Source of the DNA: Dyadobacter sp. LHD-138
GTDB taxonomy: Bacteria > Bacteroidota > Bacteroidia > Cytophagales > Spirosomataceae
DNA length: 64,000 nucleotides
Assembly (NCBI RefSeq): GCF_030929615.1
Contig: NZ_JAVFVU010000029.1
Coordinates: 80,773-144,772, forward strand
Direction: 5' to 3'
Positions within the stretch are counted from its first letter, which is position 1. Every line of letters starts with the position of its first letter. Positions 52,121 to 61,133 of this stretch are shown here, in pieces. Below the pieces are notes generated by a model, which was not told the origin of the DNA, made no database searches, and saw only the letters and a program-made list of their open reading frames with translations. Both the position numbers and the translations under genes were made by a program.

Positions 52121-53260
52121 TCATCGGTGTCGCTTATAAAAAAACAACTGCACCAAATGAAAAGTTGCGTCACGCACCAGCGAATAAGCTTCTGTTTCTG
52201 CCTGCTGCAAAGACATAGGGCGATTGAGCACGGACAACGCATAGGTAATGCCGGCTTTTGCAGCTTCTTCCGGCGTGATCATCAGCGTGCCACAAACAAC
52301 GGCCAGCGGAACGTTATTACTTTGACAAAGCGATGCCAGTCCCTTTACCACTTTCCCACTTAACGTCTGTTCATCCACTTTTCCCTCACCCGTGATCACC
52401 AGATCTGCTTTTCTGACATGCGCCGCAATATGTGTTTCTTCCATCACAATGCCAACGCCCTCCTGAAGCTTTGCATTTAAAAACCATAAAGCCCCAGCCC
52501 CTAATCCGCCCGCTGCACCTGTCCCTGGCGCCTGACTGATATCCCCGCCAAATGTCTCAGCCGCTACTTTCGCAATATTTCGCAAACCTTGGTCCAGTTT
52601 AGATACCGTAGCTTTATCGGCACCTTTCTGCGGGCCATATACAAAAGCTGCACCTGATTCCCCATAAAGCGGGTTGGTAACATCACAGGCAACGACGATA
52701 CTTGTGTGTTTTATCCGGGTGTCGACTTTATCTGTATTGATGGATTTGATCCTGACAAGATTTTCTCCGTTCGGTATAACCGGTTCATTATTTTCATCAA
52801 AAAACTGATAGCCCAAAGCACAGGCCATCCCGAAGCCGGCATCCGTTGTGGCACTTCCGCCAATACCGAGAATAATCTTTTTCACACCGGCATTTAAGGC
52901 ATGAATAATCAATTCGCCGGTTCCGACTGTATCGGTCAGCAATGGATTTTGTTCCCAGGGTTTCAACAGATTGAGACCCGAAGCCGCTGCCATTTCAATA
53001 AATGCAGTGCTCCCATCGCCGGAAATTCCATACTCCGCTTCAATATATCTCCCCAAAGGGTCATGTACAATCGCGGTAATAAATTTTCCTTTTGATTGTT
53101 CCGTTAAAATGCGCGTAGTTCCCTCTCCTCCATCTGCCAGCGGAATGGAAACGATTTCCGCATCGGGATAAGCCTTCCGGATACCCTCCGTTACAGACTG
53201 GCATACTTCAGAAGCTTCAAGCGAACCGCGAAATTTATCAGGGGCGATTAAGATATACAC
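52121..53260 (-). CDS. glycerate kinase, type I
   Basis: A 379-residue glycerate kinase of the GlxK/GarK family that phosphorylates D-glycerate at the expense of ATP. APDKFRGSLEASEVCQSV opens the protein, IPLADGGEGTTRILTEQ, FIEMAAASGLNLL and ILGIGGSATTDAGFGMACAL are signature blocks, and DLVITGEGKVDEQTLSGKVV is the ATP-site region. The C-terminal tail is extended by lysine and arginine residues. It follows uvrC in the same orientation with a 44-bp gap, so readthrough from it into uvrC is possible. Confidence 0.92.
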   Translation of the reverse strand: MYILIAPDKFRGSLEASEVCQSVTEGIRKAYPDAEIVSIPLADGGEGTTRILTEQSKGKFITAIVHDPLGRYIEAEYGISGDGSTAFIEMAAASGLNLLKPWEQNPLLTDTVGTGELIIHALNAGVKKIILGIGGSATTDAGFGMACALGYQFFDENNEPVIPNGENLVRIKSINTDKVDTRIKHTSIVVACDVTNPLYGESGAAFVYGPQKGADKATVSKLDQGLRNIAKVAAETFGGDISQAPGTGAAGGLGAGALWFLNAKLQEGVGIVMEETHIAAHVRKADLVITGEGKVDEQTLSGKVVKGLASLCQSNNVPLAVVCGTLMITPEEAAKAGITYALSVLNRPMSLQQAETEAYSLVRDATFHLVQLFFYKRHR

Positions 53261-53336
53261 AGATTGAATGGTTGAATGAATAACTGGCCTTCAGAATTAC
53301 ATCTAATAAAGATATCACTTAGGACGGTTAAAATAA

Positions 53337-53384
53337 AAGATCTCCTGCATTGTGAATTTAAGAATTTACAATGCAGGAGATCTT
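53337..53384 (-). terminator. long-stem terminator of the penicillin-binding protein genes
   Basis: A hairpin of 17 perfect base pairs (53337-53353 with 53368-53384), one mismatch and four more pairs, with a 4-base loop, is followed on the minus strand by TTTTATTTTAACC. It lies 12 bp after the stop of the second PBP gene. Confidence 0.88.
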
Positions 53385-53396
53385 CCGGTTATTTAT

Positions 53397-55673
53397 TTAA
53401 AACAGTACGCCTTCGTCGTCTGAGGAAGATGCTGGCGGAACATAGGTATCTGTGCTATCCGATGCCACATTTCCACAATCCAGAACATAATTTTCAGGTT
53501 TGACAAACGGGCCTTTTCTGTATTGAACGAGCGTCTGATCTTCGTATACTTTTTTCATATAAATACCCCAGGCCGGCATCGCTGCACGCCCGCCCTGCCC
53601 CAGATCGATTGTCCGGAAATGGATCGACATATCTTCACCCCCAACCCAGATGCCCGAAACCAGATTCTGCGTCATGCCCATAAACCAGCTGTCCGACTGG
53701 TTATCCGTCGTCCCTGTTTTTGCGGCAATTTCATTTCCGCTGGTGACGCCATAGGAGTGCAGACGGCCGGCCGTTCCACCCGGATCTTCCACCGCACCAC
53801 GCATCAGATACAGCATATTGTATGCAACATTGGCACTTAATTCCTGATTTTGTTTTTGGTGGAATTCCTGCAAAACATTACCGTAACGGTCTTCAATCCT
53901 TAAAATCGTCAGAGGTTCCGTGCGATATCCTCCGTTGGCAAAAGCACAATAGGCATTGACCATTTCATAAACGGAAACCGAACTAACCCCCAAGCAAAGC
54001 GAAGGCACCGCATCCAGCTTACTGGTTATCCCAAGCTTATGGGCATATTCCACGACTGTCTCCGGCTTCACCATCTGTATAATTGCAGCACTGACCGAGT
54101 TCACCGACTTACCAAGCGCCTGCCTTAATGTCAGTGGCAGTTCAGAATATTTTCCGTTGGAATTTTTCGGGGTCCACTGTCCTTCCACCGGCCCATCGAC
54201 AATCTTATCACAAGGTGTGAGAAAGTTTTTATACAAAGCGGCAACGTATACGAACGGCTTGAACGTCGAACCCGGTTGGCGGGCACCCTGTTTTACATGA
54301 TCGTATTTAAAATACTTGAAATTAACACCGCCCACCCATGCCTTAATTTCTCCGCTTCTCGGATCCATCGACATCATGCCGGCGTGTAAAAATCTTTTAT
54401 AATAACGGATCGAATCCATCGGACTCATTGTCATTTCCTTTTCTCCGTCATAGGCAAAAACCTTCATTTTGTATGGCCGACGCATCACTTTCCAGGCCTC
54501 TTCTTCACCTACTTCTCTTTTTAGAACATTGAAGTAAGGTAAGGCACGTACCGCCTTTTCAATAAATCCGGGTATTTCCTTTCCATTCGCGTCAGCCCAG
54601 GGATTTCTGCCTTTCCAGTGCGCATCAAAAAGGCGTTGCTGCGTTTTCATGTGCTCATTCAGCGCTTCTTCCTGATACGCCTGCATCCGGGAATCGATGG
54701 TTGTATAAATCCGAAGGCCGCTGGTGTACAAATCCAGGTCGGTGCCATTTTCTTCATTATAATGCCTGACCCAGTCCCGCATATAACCCCGCATCGATTC
54801 GCGGAAATACGGTGCCGGACCGGTGTTATGCCCATCAACGGTGAACTTCAAACCAAGATCCTTTTCCTTATACGTATCAAATTGATCTTCTGGCAGATAG
54901 TTATATTTTACCATTTGCGCCAAAACCGTATTTCTGCGGTTGGTTGCATTGGTAGGAAACCGCAACGGATTGTACAAAGTCGGATTCTGAAGCATGCCCA
55001 CCAGTAGTGCCGCCTCGTTTACTTCAAGATCGAGCGGTTCTTTGTTAAAATAAGTTTTGGCCGCAACCTTAATCCCGAAAGTATTATTCCCAAAAGAAAC
55101 CGTGTTCAGGTACATCATCATGATTTCCTTCTTGGTATACTTCCGCTCCAAGGTTATCGATAGTATCCATTCCTTCGTTTTCGCGATCACCGTACGCACA
55201 AAAGGTATTTTACCCAGCAGCCCCTTATATTTTTCAGAACGGGTCTCAAAAAGATTTTTAGCAACCTGCTGTGTAAGTGTACTCCCTCCCCCGGAACTGG
55301 AACTCGCCAGTAAAATCCCCTTCGCCACACGAAGCATACTTCTCGGGTCAATCCCCGAATGGTTAATAAAGCGCGCATCCTCCGTGGCGATCAGCGCATC
55401 CGTAACTTTGGATGATATCTGATCAAATTCCACCGGTGTACGGTTTTCGAAGAAGTATTTACCCAACGATTTTCCGTCCTCAGAAATCAGTTCTGAGGCT
55501 AGTTCGCTCTTAGGATTTTCAAGGGTTATCAGATCGGGCATCCCGCCAAAAAGCCAGAAGAAATTATAACTTACGGCTACGATATAAAATACAAAAAGTC
55601 CCGGACCCAATAGGGTAAATAACCACACACGTTTAATGCTGCGGCGGTATTTCCCAGGCTGCAGTTCAATCAT
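53397..55673 (-). CDS. class A penicillin-binding protein (PBP1A), tandem copy 2
   Basis: A 758-residue bifunctional glycosyltransferase-transpeptidase. One N-terminal transmembrane helix (about 15-37) is followed by the GT51 domain with TEDARFINHSGIDPRSMLR near residue 92 and STLTQQVAKNLFETRSEKYK, and the transpeptidase with the SxxK serine at Ser469 (GSTFKPFVY), SVNSVSAAIIQM (SxN), and AKTGTTDNQSDSWF (KTG). The C-terminus is acidic (SSSDDEGVLF). It strongly resembles the gene upstream along its entire length, including the start and the last four residues. It is 27 bp downstream of that copy, so both share one transcript. Confidence 0.93.
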   Translation of the reverse strand: MIELQPGKYRRSIKRVWLFTLLGPGLFVFYIVAVSYNFFWLFGGMPDLITLENPKSELASELISEDGKSLGKYFFENRTPVEFDQISSKVTDALIATEDARFINHSGIDPRSMLRVAKGILLASSSSGGGSTLTQQVAKNLFETRSEKYKGLLGKIPFVRTVIAKTKEWILSITLERKYTKKEIMMMYLNTVSFGNNTFGIKVAAKTYFNKEPLDLEVNEAALLVGMLQNPTLYNPLRFPTNATNRRNTVLAQMVKYNYLPEDQFDTYKEKDLGLKFTVDGHNTGPAPYFRESMRGYMRDWVRHYNEENGTDLDLYTSGLRIYTTIDSRMQAYQEEALNEHMKTQQRLFDAHWKGRNPWADANGKEIPGFIEKAVRALPYFNVLKREVGEEEAWKVMRRPYKMKVFAYDGEKEMTMSPMDSIRYYKRFLHAGMMSMDPRSGEIKAWVGGVNFKYFKYDHVKQGARQPGSTFKPFVYVAALYKNFLTPCDKIVDGPVEGQWTPKNSNGKYSELPLTLRQALGKSVNSVSAAIIQMVKPETVVEYAHKLGITSKLDAVPSLCLGVSSVSVYEMVNAYCAFANGGYRTEPLTILRIEDRYGNVLQEFHQKQNQELSANVAYNMLYLMRGAVEDPGGTAGRLHSYGVTSGNEIAAKTGTTDNQSDSWFMGMTQNLVSGIWVGGEDMSIHFRTIDLGQGGRAAMPAWGIYMKKVYEDQTLVQYRKGPFVKPENYVLDCGNVASDSTDTYVPPASSSDDEGVLF

Positions 55674-55700
55674 AAATTAGAAATTTCCTTGGTTGTCGAT

Positions 55701-57998
55701 TTAAAATAATGCCCCTTCATCATCGGTGCGAGAGGGCGGTGTGTAGGTATCCGCGCTATCAGAGCGCACGCCTCCACAATCCAGCCTGAAGTTTTCGGGT
55801 TTGTTAAAAGGTCCTTTTCTATATTGTAATAACGTTGGGTCATCGTAAACTTTTTTCATATACAAACCCCAGGCCGGCATCGCCACACGCCCTCCCTGCC
55901 CAAGCGCCATCGTCCGGAAGTGAATCTGCATATCCTCACCGCCTACCCAGATTCCGGAGACCAGATGCTGGGTCATCCCCATAAACCAGCCGTCAGAATA
56001 ATTTTGGGATGTACCCGTTTTAGCTGCGATCTCATTTCCCTCCGTCACACCGAAAGTTCTCAAACGGCCCGCTGTTCCGCCCGGATCTTCCACCGCCCCA
56101 CGCATCAGATACAGCATACTGTATGCCATATTCTCACTCAATTCCTGGTTTTGCTTTTGATAAAATTGCTGCAAAACATTACCATAACGGTCTTCTATCC
56201 TCAAAATTGTCAAGGCCTCGGTTCTGTGTCCGCCGTTGGCAAATGCACAGTAGGCATTAACCATCTCAAAAACCGATACGGAGCTGATGCCAAGGCAGAG
56301 AGAAGGTTTTGGATTTAATTCGCTCGTAATACCCAATTTGTGTGCATACTCGACAACGGTATTGGGTTTCACCATTTTGATAATATTCGCACTCACCGAG
56401 TTCACAGATTTCCCCAGCGCTTGCCTTAAAGACAGCGCACGGTAAGAGAATTTATTCCCGGCATTGTGCGGAGTCCAGCCGCCCGGAACGCCATCAGAAA
56501 GTCCGAAATGCACCGGAGCATCCATAACACGGTCACAAGGTGTCAGGAAATTCTTATCCAGCGCTGAAACGTATACGAACGGTTTGAAGGTAGAACCCGG
56601 CTGACGGGCCCCCTGTTTTACGTGGTCGTATTTGAAATATTTGAAGTTAACCCCACCTACCCAGGCTTTGACCTGCCCGTTTCTTGGATCCATGGACATC
56701 ATACCCGCGTGCAAAAAACGCTTGTAGTAACGCAGTGAATCAATCGGGCTCATCGTCACTTCTTTTTCTCCATCATAAGAAAAAACCTTCATCTTGTATG
56801 GCCGGTTCATCACTTTCCATGCCTCTTTCTCGCCTACTTCTTTCTTCAAAACATTGAAATAAGGCAAAGTACGAACTGCTTTTTCAATAAATCCCGGCAC
56901 TTCTTTACCGTCCGGATAAGCCCAGGGATTTCTGTCTTTCCAGTGCTCATCAAAAAGACGCTGTTGCGCCCTCATGTGCTCATTCAGCGCCTCTTCCTGA
57001 TAACGCTGCATACGGGAATCGATGGTGGTGTAAATACGTAGGCCGCTGGTGTACAAATCCAGATCTTCGCCGTTTTCTTCGTTATATTTTTTAACCCAGG
57101 CCTTGAGATATCCCCGCATCGACTCACGGAAATAAGGAGCCAGTCCTGTATTATGTCCATCTACCGTGAATTTCATCCCCAGCGATTTCTCCTTCAAACT
57201 GTCAAATTTATCTTCTGGTAAGTACTTGTACTTTACCATTTGGGCCAGTACCGTATTTCTGCGGTTTACTGCGTTCGTCGGGAATCTTAACGGGTTATAC
57301 AGCGTCGGATTTTGCAGCATTCCTACCAAAAGCGCGGCTTCACTCACTGACAAATCCCAGGCATCCTTGTTAAAATAGGTTTTGGCGGCAACTTTTATAC
57401 CATAAGTGTTATTGCCAAAGGATACCGTATTCAGATACATCATCATGATTTCCCTTTTGGTATATTTCCTTTCCAAAACCACCGAAAGTATCCATTCCTT
57501 GGTTTTAGCAATCACAGTACGGACCAGCGGAATCTTATGCAACAGACCGCCATACTTTTCAGAGCGTGTCTGAAAAAGGTTTTTTGCAACCTGCTGTGTC
57601 AGCGTACTACCTCCCCCTGAACTGGAATTACCTGAAACCACACCTTTAAATACACGGGCAAGACTTCGTGGGTCAATACCCGAGTGGTTTACAAAACGCG
57701 CATCCTCAGTGGCCAGCAGCGCTTCTATTAAATTCGGAGAGATCTGATCAAATTCAATCGGTGTGCGATTTTCAAAGAAATATTTACCGAGTGATTTTCC
57801 ATCTTCCGAAATCAGTTCGGAAGCAAGCTCACTTTTGGGATTTTCCAGTGTTTTCAGGTCCGGCATTCCACCGAAAAGCCAGAGCAAATTAATGCTTACG
57901 GCAAAAATATAAAATATTATAAGACCCAGGCCAATAGCGGCAAACCGCCAAACGCGGATAATGCTGTGACGGTATTTTCCTGGCTGCAATTCAATCAT
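55701..57998 (-). CDS. class A penicillin-binding protein (PBP1A), tandem copy 1
   Basis: A 765-residue bifunctional glycosyltransferase-transpeptidase, membrane anchored, facing the periplasm, that polymerises and cross-links peptidoglycan. GT51: TEDARFVNHSGIDPRSLAR and STLTQQVAKNLFQTRSEKYG. Transpeptidase: Ser469 in GSTFKPFVY, SVNSVSANIIKM, and AKTGTSQNYSDGWF. A short insertion of about seven residues near 500 (DAPVHFGLSDGVPGGWTP) is absent from its paralogue. The C-terminus ends RTDDEGALF. Both copies keep all active-site residues, so neither looks decayed. Confidence 0.93.
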   Translation of the reverse strand: MIELQPGKYRHSIIRVWRFAAIGLGLIIFYIFAVSINLLWLFGGMPDLKTLENPKSELASELISEDGKSLGKYFFENRTPIEFDQISPNLIEALLATEDARFVNHSGIDPRSLARVFKGVVSGNSSSGGGSTLTQQVAKNLFQTRSEKYGGLLHKIPLVRTVIAKTKEWILSVVLERKYTKREIMMMYLNTVSFGNNTYGIKVAAKTYFNKDAWDLSVSEAALLVGMLQNPTLYNPLRFPTNAVNRRNTVLAQMVKYKYLPEDKFDSLKEKSLGMKFTVDGHNTGLAPYFRESMRGYLKAWVKKYNEENGEDLDLYTSGLRIYTTIDSRMQRYQEEALNEHMRAQQRLFDEHWKDRNPWAYPDGKEVPGFIEKAVRTLPYFNVLKKEVGEKEAWKVMNRPYKMKVFSYDGEKEVTMSPIDSLRYYKRFLHAGMMSMDPRNGQVKAWVGGVNFKYFKYDHVKQGARQPGSTFKPFVYVSALDKNFLTPCDRVMDAPVHFGLSDGVPGGWTPHNAGNKFSYRALSLRQALGKSVNSVSANIIKMVKPNTVVEYAHKLGITSELNPKPSLCLGISSVSVFEMVNAYCAFANGGHRTEALTILRIEDRYGNVLQQFYQKQNQELSENMAYSMLYLMRGAVEDPGGTAGRLRTFGVTEGNEIAAKTGTSQNYSDGWFMGMTQHLVSGIWVGGEDMQIHFRTMALGQGGRVAMPAWGLYMKKVYDDPTLLQYRKGPFNKPENFRLDCGGVRSDSADTYTPPSRTDDEGALF

Positions 57999-58071
57999 AT
58001 AATGGGGGTATTTATTAGTAAATCGTATGAAAACGGATCAATTACATCGGCAAAGATACACTTTCCATGAA

Positions 58072-60333
58072 TTATCTTTTTCCAACCGATATTTCCCGAA
58101 GCTCCTGCATTTCTTTCAGCCGGGGTAAATACATGCTGTTAGGATATAAACGAACAAATTCATTAATGGCTTGCAGATAAGCCTCCCGTCCACGGGTTTT
58201 CCCCACTAAAAATACCCGAAGCAGTGCAAACTTGTCTTCAAGCATACTGCCTTTATAAGCAGGCAGATTTGATTCAATGTCTTCCAGCGCTTTGGTATAA
58301 TTTCCGTCAGCATACAGCTTGTAAGCACTTTCATAGGCCTTCACAGGATTATTTCTGTCCTTATCTCCCGTGGTTCCGTCATTTGCTGCACTATTAAGAA
58401 GACGCGCATAAGTTGAATTCGGAAATTCCGACATCAGCTTATCTTTCCAAACCAAACGGTCTTTGTCGCTTTCCGGCAGTGTCAGGTACATCAGGTAAAA
58501 AATCTCTTCCTTGTACTGCGTCTGCGGATATTCGTTCAAAACGCGGTTAAAAGCAGCCACCGACCGTTCTGGTTCTTTGAGGTCAAACCGGTAGATCTTA
58601 CCTAGATTATATAAAGCATCTTCTTTCTTTTTCTGAGAAACCGCAAAACTTGAATCGGTCAGCGGAATGTTCTTTTTCAAATTGGCATGCCGCTCCTTCC
58701 AGACCGGGCTTTCCTTTGTCAGCACGGTTTCAGCCGCTGCCGCAACGGCCGCTGTGCTGTCGGCCTTACTGTTAAAATTATTCCCGGCCAGTGCACGGTT
58801 TTGTTTTGTGCTTCTGCGCCAGTCGTCTTCCAGAACCCTGTTTCCCCAAACCCTGCGGAATTCAATCTTACCCTTGTTAATCATCGACGGATCATAAAGC
58901 TCCCATCTACGGTCATTTCCGTTTGCTGTCGAAGGGAGTCCGTTCTGCATTCCACCCTGTGCCGCTGCTGCCAACGCAAGCGCCTCTTTCGCTTTCTTCT
59001 CGTCCGCTATTCTTTTCTTTTCCTGTGCTTCAATGATGCCGTCTATTTTGTCATCCAGTGCTTTGGGATTCATCCGCGCCAAAATCTGAAGACTGTCTTC
59101 CATTTTGACAATAGTCTGTTGGGTAACAAAGTTATCCAGGGCTGTCTTGCGGTCGGAAACAACACGATACTCCGCCGCATCCTTGGGCAGAATCGTTAAT
59201 GCGCTGTCGTAATAGGCCTTTGCAAATTCATATTTTTCAAGTGCATCATAGTGTATACGTGCCAGCTGAAGATAAGTATATGCTTTTTGGACACCATTCC
59301 CACCCGTTGCAAACGAAGCCGATTTTTGCAGATATTCAACGGCCTCAGGCAATTGTTTTCGATGTTCGGCCAGCAAACCCATCGTAAAATAAACCCTGTC
59401 GCGCAGGTCACTATTTTTCCTATCGCGCAGCATTTTGTCAAAACCTACGGACGAAACATCCGTTTTAGGGTCAATAATAACCTGATTTTGTAACGAATTC
59501 ATGGAAGAATAAAACCCAAGATCGTAATCAGGGCGGTTTCTGCTTACGTTTTTATAGTGTTTGTTGGCAAGCACATACTGTCCAAGCCGATCGTACATTT
59601 GCGCAGCTGCGAAATGCAGTCTTGCCGTTTCAGTCGATTTGTCCAGCAAAGGAAACGTTTCTTCCAGAATAGCGACCGATGTAAGATATTCACCGTTTTG
59701 CTGGTGCAGATAGGCCTTTGTAAGATAAAATTCCTTGGTTGCCTCTTTTGTTAAGGGCTGCTGGCTCAGATATTCGGCAACGCCCAGTGCATTCGAATAA
59801 TCTTTCCGGCTTGCATACGCACGCATTAACACAACGAGTGCCTTATTTTTGTCATCTTCATCCTTTCCGTTGGCATACACATAACGCAATGCCTCCAGAC
59901 CATCCGCCCACTGGCCAAGATACAAACGGGATTTACCCAGAATCACATAGCTGTTATCCACCCATTTACTGTTCTGGTGTTTTTCGGCAACGATCGAAGC
60001 CTTTTTTACGGCATCAAGCAATTGCGGTTTTACGGGTAACGCCAAAACGGAATCCAATGGAAGCAGAATCGGCAGCAGCTGGTTATAATCTTCTTTGTAA
60101 GCAGCCTTCATCGCAAATTCAGCTTCCTGCATATCCTGCTCGGCTATGAAATAGGCATTGTAGTGCGAAGAAATATTGTGAAAGTTAACCGCAGCAGGGC
60201 GCGTGCTGTACTGGGAACAGCCAATAAGCGCACCCGTTAACAGCAAACAAACGATAATGATGTTTATAGAACGTGTAAGTGTATGGGTCACAAATAAAGA
60301 CTTTTGGGGTGATTTTTTAACTTTTCCGGGCAA
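58072..60333 (-). CDS. TPR lipoprotein, PorW/SprE-like (type IX secretion)
   Basis: A 753-residue lipoprotein. A basic head and a long hydrophobic stretch lead to a lipobox (LLTGALIGC, Cys39), then SQYSTRPAAVNFHNISSHYNAYFIAEQ, which resembles the start of PorW/SprE (a W.NFNAYYN-like segment after the lipobox). TPR-like helices run from about 105 to 360 and again from 590 to 750, with a lysine/alanine-rich linker around 410-450. In P. gingivalis and F. johnsoniae PorW/SprE links secretion components in the periplasm. The assignment is by layout and local motif; other TPR lipoproteins are possible. PorX elsewhere in the window agrees with a type IX system. Confidence 0.65.
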   Translation of the reverse strand: MPGKVKKSPQKSLFVTHTLTRSINIIIVCLLLTGALIGCSQYSTRPAAVNFHNISSHYNAYFIAEQDMQEAEFAMKAAYKEDYNQLLPILLPLDSVLALPVKPQLLDAVKKASIVAEKHQNSKWVDNSYVILGKSRLYLGQWADGLEALRYVYANGKDEDDKNKALVVLMRAYASRKDYSNALGVAEYLSQQPLTKEATKEFYLTKAYLHQQNGEYLTSVAILEETFPLLDKSTETARLHFAAAQMYDRLGQYVLANKHYKNVSRNRPDYDLGFYSSMNSLQNQVIIDPKTDVSSVGFDKMLRDRKNSDLRDRVYFTMGLLAEHRKQLPEAVEYLQKSASFATGGNGVQKAYTYLQLARIHYDALEKYEFAKAYYDSALTILPKDAAEYRVVSDRKTALDNFVTQQTIVKMEDSLQILARMNPKALDDKIDGIIEAQEKKRIADEKKAKEALALAAAAQGGMQNGLPSTANGNDRRWELYDPSMINKGKIEFRRVWGNRVLEDDWRRSTKQNRALAGNNFNSKADSTAAVAAAAETVLTKESPVWKERHANLKKNIPLTDSSFAVSQKKKEDALYNLGKIYRFDLKEPERSVAAFNRVLNEYPQTQYKEEIFYLMYLTLPESDKDRLVWKDKLMSEFPNSTYARLLNSAANDGTTGDKDRNNPVKAYESAYKLYADGNYTKALEDIESNLPAYKGSMLEDKFALLRVFLVGKTRGREAYLQAINEFVRLYPNSMYLPRLKEMQELREISVGKR

Positions 60334-60425
60334 AACTAAAACGGTATTTTCTTTAATAACGTATCGAAGATAAGGCCATTTGCAAAATTTGAAGCAACTT
60401 TACCTGGAAATTCTATAAAACGGCA

Positions 60426-60692
60426 ATGGAAGAGGATAAAAACGGTACTGAAAAGGGAAACGCTGACCCCGATCCAACGAAAGGATTTTCCGGAAAAACG
60501 CCTTCAAAATTCCTGAGGTTTTCAGGTATGGCAACTCAAATGCTGGGCACAATCCTGGTTTTCACCTACGGCGGCTACCGGCTTGACCAATGGCAAATGA
60601 ACAAAGTACCGGTTTGGACGCTGGTCTTATCGCTGACTTCCATCGCTGCCTCCTTGTACATGTTAATTCGGAGCATTTCGAAATTAAAGTGA
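60426..60692 (+). CDS. AtpZ/AtpI-like small membrane protein
   Basis: An 88-residue protein with a polar, acidic N-terminus (EEDKNGTEKGNADPDPTKGF) and two transmembrane helices separated by a short loop (FSGMATQMLGTILVFTYGGYRLDQW, then VPVWTLVLSLTSIAASLYMLIRS). The YRLD loop matches AtpZ/AtpI-type proteins at the head of ATP synthase operons, thought to help with magnesium or c-ring assembly. It is first in the atp gene run. Confidence 0.82.
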   Translation: MEEDKNGTEKGNADPDPTKGFSGKTPSKFLRFSGMATQMLGTILVFTYGGYRLDQWQMNKVPVWTLVLSLTSIAASLYMLIRSISKLK

Positions 60693-60749
60693 TTTTGTTA
60701 CCATTTATATACCAATTATTCTATTATTAAATAACGACTTTCAGCCCAC

Positions 60750-61109
60750 ATGTTACGAAGCATTATTGCGTCTATAATTTTAGCAATTGTATTATTTTTA
60801 GTCCAGCGATTCCACTATGACGCCTGGATACATCCTTATATATGGTACATCCTCACCTTCTTTGTTATACTCTCATTTCTTATTCATCGCCTGATGGAAT
60901 ACGGACTTAGAAACAATCGGGAAAAATTTGTCCCGTTTTACCTTTCTACCATCGTTGGACGGCTTATCCTGAGTATTATTTTTATTGGAATATTTTTATA
61001 TTCGGGGCTAACTGATTCATTTACATTCGTTCTTAACTTTTTTGCACTCTATTTATTTTATACATGCTTTGAAATATATGGTTTGTATTGTAACTTGCGC
61101 CGCGATTGA
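60750..61109 (+). CDS. AtpI-like membrane protein
   Basis: A 119-residue protein with four transmembrane helices (SIIASIILAIVLFLVQRF, WYILTFFVILSFLIHRLM, LSTIVGRLILSIIFIGIF, FTFVLNFFALYLFYTCFEIY). Position between the AtpZ-like gene and atpB, and the four-helix layout, match the second AtpI-type gene of Bacteroidota ATP synthase operons. It begins 57 bp after the AtpZ-like gene and ends 24 bp before atpB. No catalytic motif is expected. Confidence 0.75.
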   Translation: MLRSIIASIILAIVLFLVQRFHYDAWIHPYIWYILTFFVILSFLIHRLMEYGLRNNREKFVPFYLSTIVGRLILSIIFIGIFLYSGLTDSFTFVLNFFALYLFYTCFEIYGLYCNLRRD

Positions 61110-61133
61110 CAAAGCATAGTATTTCAAGCATTT

